Positions 6,870-11,788 of a stretch of DNA of 11,788 bases are shown one piece after another. The notes under the pieces were generated by a model. That model saw nothing but the letters and a program-made list of their open reading frames with translations, was not told the DNA's origin and did no database searches. The number at the start of each line of letters is the position of its first letter. Position 1 is the stretch's first letter. This stretch comes from DATDRM01 sp035291705 (GTDB taxonomy: Bacteria; Chloroflexota; Anaerolineae; Anaerolineales; UBA4823): positions 1 through 11,788 of the forward strand of contig DATDRM010000179.1 in NCBI GenBank assembly GCA_035291705.1, written 5' to 3'. The position numbers and the translations under genes were made by a program.

Positions 6870-7791
6870 ATGATGACGATGCAAGGAAAGATTTGCCTGA
6901 TTACAGGCGGTACCAACGGTATCGGGAAAAGTACAGCCCAGGAACTCGCTCGAATGGGCGCAACTGTCGTAATTGTTGGGCGGGATGCTCAGAAAACCTC
7001 CCAGGTTGTTGAGGAAATCCGCGCAGCCAGCGGCAATAACAAAGTGGACTCACTGCTGGCGGATTTGTCGTCGGCAGCAGGGAATTCGACGCCTGGCAAA
7101 TGAGTTCAAGAACAAATATTCGCACCTTCACGTCTTGCTCAACAATGCGGGTGCGGTCTTCATGCAGCGTCAACTCAGCGTTGATGGCATCGAAATGACT
7201 TTTGCACTCAATCATCTCGCTTACTTCCTGCTGACTAATTTGCTCCTCGAAACGATCAAAGCCAGCGCCCCGGCACGGATCATCAATGTATCGTCGGGAA
7301 CGCATACCTCCGGCAAAATCGAGTTCGACAACCTTCAAGGCGAACGGGACTATAGTCCCAAGGCGTATGACAATTCAAAACTCGCGATTATCCTGTTTAC
7401 GATGGAATTAGCTCGCCGCTTAGAAGGAACAGGCGTGACTGTGAATGCGTTGCATCCAGGCTTTACGAGTACGGGATTCGGGAAAAATAATCCTGGCTTC
7501 CTCATGAATATCATCAGGGCAGTTGTACCTCTAATTGCACATTCCCCGGAAAGAGGTGCGGAAACATCCATCTACCTGGCGTCCTCACCAGAGGTGCATA
7601 GCATTACTGGAAAATACTTCGTGGATTGCAAAGCAAACCAACCGGCTCCACAAGCTGCCGATAGTGCAGTCGCCAAGAGGCTGTGGGGCGTCAGTGCTGA
7701 AATGGCACATCTGGCGGATGCAGTGCCAGAAATGGCAGAGCGGCGGATAGACTCTATCGATACATCGGGCGTGGAGACAGTAGCAATCTAA
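6870..7791 (+). pseudogene. Short-chain dehydrogenase/reductase split by a one-base frameshift
   Basis: The two halves of one SDR (retinol-dehydrogenase-like branch) lie in different frames. The first half, from the ATG at 6870 with AAGGAG at 6859-6864, carries the NAD(P) motif TGGTNGIG (12-19) and reads to ADLSS, then runs out of frame to a stop at 7101-7103. From 7075 the next frame continues QQGIRRLANEF with NNAG (91-94), the active-site Asn region LNHLAYF (113-119), NVSSG (139-143) and catalytic YDNSK (166-170). Removing one G at 7073 or 7074 rejoins them into an intact 306-residue protein. No other lesion is visible, so the shift is recent or a sequencing error. An alternative start at 6804 adds 22 non-homologous residues. 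As written, the protein would lack the catalytic half. The next gene starts 12 bases after the stop, suggesting co-transcription and translational coupling. Confidence 0.87.
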
Positions 7792-7803
7792 GCGGAATAC
7801 AAC

Positions 7804-8820
7804 ATGAAAGCAATTGTATACACAAAATACGGCTCACCGGATGTTCTTCATCTTCAGGAGGTGGAAAGACCAACTCCCAAGGAGGATGAAGCCCTGGTAG
7901 AAATTTACGCTGCATCCATAAATGCGGCTGATTTAGAAACCCTGAGAGGAAATTGGAGTGCCCGTTTCGGAGGGCCTCTAAAACCAAAGCATAAGATCCT
8001 CGGATCTGACATCGCCGGGCGGATTGAAGCAGTTGGCAGAAACGTAAAGCAGTTTCAGCCAGGTGATGAAATATGGGGAGACTTGTCTACCCCGTTGGGT
8101 TATGGCGCTTTTGCGGAGTATGTGTGTGTTCCTGAAAAAGCTTTACGGCTGAAACCGGTCAGGATGACATTTGAGGAAGCCGCGGCAATACCTTCAGCAG
8201 GAGCCAATGCCCTGCAGAATCTTCGAGGTGTTGGATCATCTTCGCCAAGTTTTCTTCTATCGGATAAAGGAGAGATTCAGCCAGGACAAAAGGTTTTGAT
8301 CAATGGCGCGGGTGGTGGTGTGGGTACCTTTGCGGTGCAGATTGCCAAATCGTTTGGAGCTGAAGTGACTGGCGTGGACAGTCCGAGTAAATTGGACATG
8401 CTGCGCTCGATTGGTGCAGACCATGTCATTGATTACACTCAAGAGGATTTCACCAAAAGTGGGCAGCGGTATGACTTAATTCTTGATGTTGTGGCATCTC
8501 GCTCGATTTTCGATTACAAGCGTGCTTTGAGTCCCAATGGAATTTTTGTTATGGTCGGAGGTTCCCTGTCTGCAATTCTTCAAGGCTTTTTACTAGGACC
8601 ATTGATTTCAATGATTGGGACTAAGAAAATGGGAATCGTGATGTGGAAACCAAACAATCAAGAAGATTTGGCGATTTTGGAAGAGCTTTTTGCAGCCGGC
8701 AAAGTAGTGCCTGTTATCGATAAACGTTATCCGTTAAGTGAGGTCCCTGAAGCGATGCGGTATCTTGAAGGTGGACACGCCAAAGGAAAAGTAGTCATCA
8801 CTGTGGAGCCTGGTCACTGA
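7804..8820 (+). CDS. Zinc-less MDR oxidoreductase, NAD(P)-dependent, copy 2
   Basis: This 338-residue paralog of the gene at 5784 has the same GroES-like plus Rossmann layout. The GHE zinc position reads GSD (67-69), and the nucleotide motif is NGAGGGVGTFAVQIA (167-181), followed by GADHVIDYTQEDF. The subgroup segment reads LDVVASRSIFDYKRAL, so it retains the Asp (228) that copy 1 lacks. It carries a 12-residue insertion (GVGSSSPSFLLS, residues 142-153, bases 8227-8262) just before the linker into the Rossmann domain, absent from the other three copies. The flanking codons match copy 1, so the insert is a clean 36-bp addition. The ATG follows the SDR stop by 12 bases with only a weak ribosome binding site, and the next copy starts one base after its stop. 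Translational coupling is therefore likely. Part of it has been shared with copy 4 by gene conversion. Confidence 0.88.
   Translation: MKAIVYTKYGSPDVLHLQEVERPTPKEDEALVEIYAASINAADLETLRGNWSARFGGPLKPKHKILGSDIAGRIEAVGRNVKQFQPGDEIWGDLSTPLGYGAFAEYVCVPEKALRLKPVRMTFEEAAAIPSAGANALQNLRGVGSSSPSFLLSDKGEIQPGQKVLINGAGGGVGTFAVQIAKSFGAEVTGVDSPSKLDMLRSIGADHVIDYTQEDFTKSGQRYDLILDVVASRSIFDYKRALSPNGIFVMVGGSLSAILQGFLLGPLISMIGTKKMGIVMWKPNNQEDLAILEELFAAGKVVPVIDKRYPLSEVPEAMRYLEGGHAKGKVVITVEPGH
8389..8459 (+). repeat. 71-bp tract identical to 10486-10556
   Basis: Bases 8389-8459 of copy 2 are identical to 10486-10556 of copy 4, encoding residues about 196-219 of both proteins (KLDMLRSIGADHVIDYTQED plus the following FTK). 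The flanks diverge strongly, so this is not ordinary paralog similarity but a shared recombination tract. Confidence 0.85.
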
Positions 8821-8821
8821 T

Positions 8822-9736
8822 ATGAAAGCAATTATTTGGACAAAATACGGACCGCCGGAAGTTCTTCAGCTCAAAGAAGTAGAAAAACCAACTCCAAAAG
8901 ACAATGAAGTACTGATAAGAGTACATGCGGCAACAGTAACAAGAGGGGACGTTATACTTCGAAAACTCCACCCCTTGTTATTTCTCCCATTACGAGTGTT
9001 TGGCACGAGGAGAAAAAAGATACCTGGACATGAGTTGGCCGGAGTAATCGAATCAGCAGGCGAAGCCGTAAAACGATTCAGGGAAAGTGACCAGGTTTTT
9101 GGAACTACGACCGGTTTGAGTGTTGGCGCTAATGCCGAGTACGTGTGTCTGCCTGAAGAATGGCCGTCAGGTGTGCTGGCTATTAAACCGGCTAATATGA
9201 GCTATGGGGAAGCCGCAGCCGTGCCCGTCGGGGCAATGACAGCATTATATATTCTTAAAAATGGAAGTATCCAGAGCGGACAAAAAGTTCTTATCTTAGG
9301 CGCTTCTGGTAGTGTCGGTACTTATGCGATACAGCTTGCCAAGTACTTCGGGGCGGAAGTCACAGGGATCTGTAGTACCACGAATATAGAAATGGTGAAA
9401 TCTCTGGGAGCCGATAAGGTAATTGATTACACCAAAGAGGATTTTACCAAAAGCAGTCAGACCTATGATGTTATATTTGACGCAGTAGGCAAGACTTCGG
9501 CTTCAAGCAGTAAAAGCTCGCTAAAGAAAAGTGGAATCTATCTTTCCGTTCGATCTTCAACGAGCGAAACGACGGAAAATTTAATATTCATAAAAGAACT
9601 TGTTGAGGCGGGGAAGATAAAATCGGTCATCGATAGATGCTATCCATTGGCACAAACTGCCGAGGCGCACAGGTATGTCGAAACAGGCCACAAAAAGGGA
9701 AATGTCGTCATCACGGTGGGGCATAATGGCGCATAA
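8822..9736 (+). CDS. MDR oxidoreductase, NAD(P)-dependent, copy 3 (shorter)
   Basis: This 304-residue paralog has a GroES-like half with GHE (69-71) retained at the position where copies 1 and 2 have GAD/GSD. No full set of zinc ligands is evident. The nucleotide motif is GASGSVGTYAIQLA (160-173), followed by GADKVIDYTKEDF. It is closest to copy 4, especially in the last third (EAGKIKSVIDRCYPL, AEAHRYVETGHKKGNVVI). Between residues about 238 and 260 it is 22 residues shorter than copy 4, losing the loop that holds QMVRGRWTSM there. This loop is also present in copies 1 and 2, so the loss is specific to copy 3. The ATG begins one base after the stop of copy 2 with no independent ribosome binding site, implying translational coupling. 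Base composition is visibly more AT-rich than the regulator gene. The substrate is unknown. Confidence 0.86.
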   Translation: MKAIIWTKYGPPEVLQLKEVEKPTPKDNEVLIRVHAATVTRGDVILRKLHPLLFLPLRVFGTRRKKIPGHELAGVIESAGEAVKRFRESDQVFGTTTGLSVGANAEYVCLPEEWPSGVLAIKPANMSYGEAAAVPVGAMTALYILKNGSIQSGQKVLILGASGSVGTYAIQLAKYFGAEVTGICSTTNIEMVKSLGADKVIDYTKEDFTKSSQTYDVIFDAVGKTSASSSKSSLKKSGIYLSVRSSTSETTENLIFIKELVEAGKIKSVIDRCYPLAQTAEAHRYVETGHKKGNVVITVGHNGA

Positions 9737-9900
9737 CAACCCTCACCGCTTACGGAATCCCATCACTACGGAGCATATAGAGTCAACAGAGATATTTTAC
9801 AGTGTATTCTCCGCGTTCTCCCTGTCTCCGCGGTTGAATCTTAAAGCAAACCCATGAGATTCCCCACTCTCTGTTTATTTTCATTCACAGGTGAATTTGA
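9737..9900. other. Intergenic spacer between MDR copies 3 and 4
   Basis: No gene is visible in these 164 bases. A stretch at about 9808-9836 (CTCCGCGTTCTCCCTGTCTC then CGCGGTTGAA) resembles the CTCTGCG-type short repeats scattered in intergenic DNA of several bacterial phyla; that resemblance is from memory. The spacer breaks the near-zero spacing seen between copies 2 and 3, and could hold a promoter for copy 4, although no clear -35/-10 pair stands out. Confidence 0.35.
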
Positions 9901-10908
9901 ATGACCCTCATGAAAGCGATCGTATGGACAAATTACGGCCCACCGGATGTTCTCGAATTGCGAGAACTAGAAATACCAGCTCCCAAGGATAACGAAGTAC
10001 GGATAAAAATATACGCGACAACCGTAACCGCTGGCGACTGTGAGATGCGAAGTCTCAAATTCCCTGTCTGGTTGTCGCTTCCTATGCGGATCTATGTAGG
10101 TATCAAAAAACCCCAAAGAGTTACCATACTTGGGCAGGAGCTAGCCGGGGAAATTGAATCAGTAGGCAAAGATGTTAAGCTGTTTAAGAAAGGTGACCAG
10201 GTTTTTGCAACTACCGGTTTTGGTTTTGGTACTTACGCCGAGTACAAATGTCTGCCTGAAGAACCCAAAATGGGGGTATTGGCAAGTAAACCGACCAATA
10301 TGACCTATGAGGAAGCCGCCGCCGTTCCTACTGGGGGGCTTGAGGCATTGCATTTTCTTCGAAAAGGAAATATCCAAAGCGGGCAAAAGGTTTTGATTAT
10401 TGGTGCCGGCGGAAGTATCGGTACTTTTGCAGTACAGCTTGCCAGGTACTTTGGGTCGGAAGTGACTGGTGTGGACAGCACGGGCAAATTGGACATGCTG
10501 CGCTCGATTGGTGCAGACCATGTCATTGATTACACTCAAGAGGATTTCACCAAAAGCGCTGAGACCTATGATGTTATTTTTGATGTGATGGGCAAGAGTT
10601 CGTTTTCAGGCAGTGTAAGATCGCTTAAACAAAATGGACGCTATCTATTAGGGAACCCTGGGCTGACCCAGATGGTTCGAGGGCGATGGACTTCGATGAG
10701 AAGCAGCAAGAAAGTAATAATTGGGGCGGCAAACCAAAAGACTGAAGATTTACTTTTCCTCAAAGAACTTATTGAGGCGGGGAAGATAAAACCGGTCATA
10801 GATAGACGTTATCCGTTGGAACTGACAGCCGAGGCTCACAGGTATGTCGAAACAGGACAGAAAAAGGGAAATGTAGTCATATCTGTGGAACATAAAAACA
10901 AAACCTGA
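9901..10908 (+). CDS. MDR oxidoreductase, NAD(P)-dependent, copy 4
   Basis: This 335-residue paralog is last in the array. The zinc-position motif reads GQE (78-80), the nucleotide motif is GAGGSIGTFAVQLA (168-181), and GADHVIDYTQEDF follows. Overall it is closest to copy 3, including the LPEEPKMGVLASKP region and the C-terminal AEAHRYVETGQKKGNVVI. However, bases 10486-10556 are identical to copy 2, showing a gene-conversion patch in the nucleotide-binding domain. Two starts are possible. The ATG at 9901 has AGGTGA (9889-9894) six bases upstream and adds MTL. The ATG at 9910 aligns exactly with the MKAI start of the other copies. I keep 9901 because of the spacing. It is 164 bases from copy 3, so it may have its own promoter. 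It reads toward a truncated minus-strand gene fragment at about 10981. Confidence 0.86.
   Translation: MTLMKAIVWTNYGPPDVLELRELEIPAPKDNEVRIKIYATTVTAGDCEMRSLKFPVWLSLPMRIYVGIKKPQRVTILGQELAGEIESVGKDVKLFKKGDQVFATTGFGFGTYAEYKCLPEEPKMGVLASKPTNMTYEEAAAVPTGGLEALHFLRKGNIQSGQKVLIIGAGGSIGTFAVQLARYFGSEVTGVDSTGKLDMLRSIGADHVIDYTQEDFTKSAETYDVIFDVMGKSSFSGSVRSLKQNGRYLLGNPGLTQMVRGRWTSMRSSKKVIIGAANQKTEDLLFLKELIEAGKIKPVIDRRYPLELTAEAHRYVETGQKKGNVVISVEHKNKT
10486..10556 (+). repeat. 71-bp tract identical to 8389-8459
   Basis: This is the second copy of the identical tract, inside MDR copy 4. Compared with copy 3, which copy 4 otherwise resembles, about 20 of the 71 bases differ. Directly downstream (ACCTATGATGTTAT and GGCAAGA-TTCG) copy 4 again matches copy 3 much better than copy 2. 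Confidence 0.85.
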
Positions 10909-10980
10909 CAAAGAGTGCGGCGGATAGCTGAGATTCTGCGGCGTTTTCAGGCATTTTCCACGCTCGAACAGAATCCGGCT

Positions 10981-11058
10981 CCCAAACCCAGCCCACGCCT
11001 GCCCAGCCACCGCCATCGCCGCGATGAGGAGCAAGATGGCCAAACCTAATAGAGACAT
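10981..11058 (-). pseudogene. N-terminal remnant of a GlsB/YeaQ/YmgE-like membrane protein gene
   Basis: On the minus strand an ideal ribosome binding site AGGAGG (bases 11065-11070) lies six bases before an ATG at 11058. The product starts MSLLGLAILLLIAAMAV followed by AGQAWAGF, which matches the first helix of small GlsB/YeaQ/YmgE-type (transglycosylase-associated) membrane proteins, about 80-100 aa with three helices. After about residue 26 the family pattern (usually a Gly-rich turn and two further helices) is lost. The frame then runs through unrelated sequence and into the antisense of MDR copy 4 down to 10750. The initiation signals are intact but the body is gone, so this is best read as a gene cut off at its 5' end, with the break near 10981. 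A real 102-residue protein from this frame is unlikely. An unrelated single-helix peptide is a possible alternative. Confidence 0.55.
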
Positions 11059-11098
11059 TTTTTACCTCCTGAAGCTCCCTTAAGGATTTAGGCTGAAG

Positions 11099-11117
11099 CT
11101 CGTAGTCGCTCTACGAG
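11099..11117 (-). promoter_or_regulatory. Hairpin in the leader of the truncated GlsB-like gene
   Basis: CTCGTAG (11099-11105) and CTACGAG (11111-11117) form a perfect 7-bp stem with a five-base loop, 41 bases upstream of the ATG of the truncated minus-strand gene. No U-tract adjoins it on either strand. A leader regulatory or stability element is possible; it may now be functionless. Confidence 0.4.
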
Positions 11118-11456
11118 TCTAAAAGACAGCATCAATGCCATCTTCTCAGTCTTTTCAGAATTCAACTATAGCTCTGGAAATCGCATCCGTCAATTGGGAG
11201 GTTTCCTACCAGATTATAGGGATTTCCCTATCTACAATTTGCTTTTCATTCATGAAAAATCCCCCACTAGATCCCCCTAAATCACCCTTCCCTTATTCGC
11301 CAAAATCTGTACAATTGTTCTAGAAACTAAATACCCCCATGTATCCCCACTGGCAGGATTTGTTTTGCTTTGTTTTCACGAAATCAATGTTTCAAAAAAT
11401 GCCCCTCCCATACCCATTCCTGAAATCGGTTGATCCTCGCAGTCTAGATTACCGCT

Positions 11457-11516
11457 CACTGACCACTGACCCATCTCATATCTCATAATTCCCTCCTATT
11501 GTACCTGTGTACCTGT
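11457..11516. repeat. Three adjacent tandem dimers (7, 7 and 8 bp)
   Basis: Within 60 bases there are three head-to-tail dimers: CACTGAC twice (11457-11470), TCTCATA twice (11474-11487) and GTACCTGT twice (11501-11516). Each pair is exact. They lie just downstream of the DtxR-type gene, in non-coding DNA. Confidence 0.75.
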
Positions 11517-11520
11517 TAGC

Positions 11521-11541
11521 AAAGCCGCGCTCCCCGGCTCT
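11521..11541 (-). terminator. Possible terminator of the DtxR-type gene
   Basis: On the minus strand AGAGCCG pairs with CGGCTTT (7 bp including one G-U pair) around a seven-base loop. The stem overlaps the TAG stop codon, and only a short TTT follows before GCTAACAGG, so it would be a weak intrinsic terminator. Confidence 0.4.
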
Positions 11542-11788
11542 ACTCAGTCAGCTCCACATAGACCTGGCTGGTGACGCTCGGCCCGAGCACGACAGCTTCT
11601 TCGTTGCCTTCAATTTTTAAGTGCAGGTTGTCGTCGAAAGGCGAGTAATCCAGGATTTTCACATGCGCTTCTGGCTTCAACCCCATCTCGCTCAGATAGC
11701 GCAGCAGTTGGGGATCGGCGTCTCGCACGCGCTGGACGATGGCCTGTTGTGGAGGCCGCAGCTGGCTGAGAGTTAAAGTAGCCGAGTC
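11540..11788 (-). CDS. DtxR-family metal-dependent regulator, C-terminal FeoA/SH3 domain (5' end outside window)
   Basis: The minus-strand frame is open from the right edge to the TAG at 11540-11542, giving 82 visible residues. It begins DSATLTLSQLRPPQQAIVQR and continues through DADPQLLRYLSEMGLKPEAH to LHLKIEGNEEAVVLGPSV. The DPQLLRYLSEMGL-P pattern followed by PFDDNLHLKIEG and a VLG turn is the SH3-like FeoA domain found at the C-terminus of DtxR/MntR-type regulators. These proteins sense Fe2+ or Mn2+ and repress uptake genes. The GTG at 11728 is internal. The N-terminal winged helix and the metal-binding dimerisation domain would lie beyond the window. A stand-alone FeoA transport accessory is the alternative, but the D-DPELLRYL-type motif favours a DtxR-family protein. 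It is convergent with the oxidoreductase block and unrelated to it in function as far as can be seen. Confidence 0.8.
   Translation of the reverse strand, partial: DSATLTLSQLRPPQQAIVQRVRDADPQLLRYLSEMGLKPEAHVKILDYSPFDDNLHLKIEGNEEAVVLGPSVTSQVYVELTE

Larger units (their letters stand above)
11071..11539. other. Non-coding region of about 470 bases with short repeats and hairpins
   Basis: No credible gene is seen; the plus-strand open frame at 11135 lacks a ribosome binding site and protein-like composition. The region holds the leader of the truncated minus-strand gene, including a 9-bp direct repeat CTGAAGCTC (11069-11077, 11093-11101). It also holds an inverted repeat ATAGGG/CCCTAT (11216-11231) and a small stem TTTTCA/TGAAAA (11243-11258). 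A C-rich stretch has ATCCCCC at 11259 and 11271 and ATCACCC at 11281. Three tandem dimers near 11457-11516 are listed separately. The mix resembles decayed repeat or mobile DNA. Confidence 0.5.

Noticed and set aside
7065..7085. Programmed ribosomal frameshift in the SDR
   Set aside because: No slippery site, stimulatory hairpin or internal Shine-Dalgarno with proper spacing is visible, and SDRs are not known to use one.
10159..10539. Minus-strand frames sharing MSVINDMVCTNRAQHVQF in copies 2 and 4
   Set aside because: They are the antisense of the 71-bp converted tract inside the MDR genes, not real genes.
10918..10956. Terminator after MDR copy 4
   Set aside because: The two TGCGGCG copies are direct, not inverted, so no stem forms although TTTT follows.
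10750..11058. Complete 102-residue minus-strand protein
   Set aside because: Only the first ~26 residues look like a protein family; the rest is antisense to MDR copy 4 or unrelated sequence.
11135..11323. 62-residue plus-strand open frame in the right intergenic region
   Set aside because: There is no ribosome binding site, the composition is Ser/Pro-rich, and it crosses C-rich repeat sequence.
11457..11516. CRISPR-like array
   Set aside because: The repeats are 7-8 bp dimers of three different sequences with no spacers.

Overview
The window looks like a Chloroflexota chromosome segment, most likely Anaerolineae. This rests on family-level recognition of the gene products: a MalT-like LuxR regulator, a 78-residue conserved small protein beside it, a particular multi-pass membrane protein, and a DtxR/FeoA-type regulator. 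No marker gene is present, so the assignment is inference. There are no tRNA, rRNA or CRISPR features and no intact insertion sequence.

Layout. At 2-988 (+) lies the 3' part of a DHH-family phosphoesterase whose start is outside the window. At 1161-3827 (+) is a full-length MalT-like LuxR regulator, preceded by a TATAAT box placed so that its mRNA could be leaderless. After a 238-base gap with palindromic elements come a 78-aa conserved small protein (4066-4302), a six-helix membrane protein (4346-5119) and a four-helix DUF6326-like membrane protein (5253-5675). Two perfect hairpins without U-tracts follow the two membrane-protein genes. From 5784 to 10908 there is a co-directional block of four paralogous zinc-less MDR oxidoreductases (5784, 7804, 8822, 9901). 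A short-chain dehydrogenase split by a one-base frameshift (6870-7791) sits between the first and second copies. The right end holds a broken N-terminal piece of a GlsB/YeaQ-like gene on the minus strand (about 10981-11058), about 470 bases of non-coding DNA with short repeats and hairpins, and the 3' part of a DtxR-family metal-dependent regulator (11540-11788, minus).

How it may work together. The sensor-type regulator reads in the same direction as the small protein, the membrane proteins and the oxidoreductases. A stress- or ligand-responsive redox/detoxification locus under its control is a reasonable inference, but no substrate can be read from the sequence. The MDR array has grown by tandem duplication: copies 1 and 2 resemble each other, as do copies 3 and 4. 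Copy 4 carries a 71-bp stretch identical to copy 2 inside an otherwise copy-3-like gene, which is the mark of gene conversion. I do not see a clearly new defence or mobile system. The most informative signals are the converted MDR array, the frameshifted SDR, and the truncated gene marking the right edge of the cluster.
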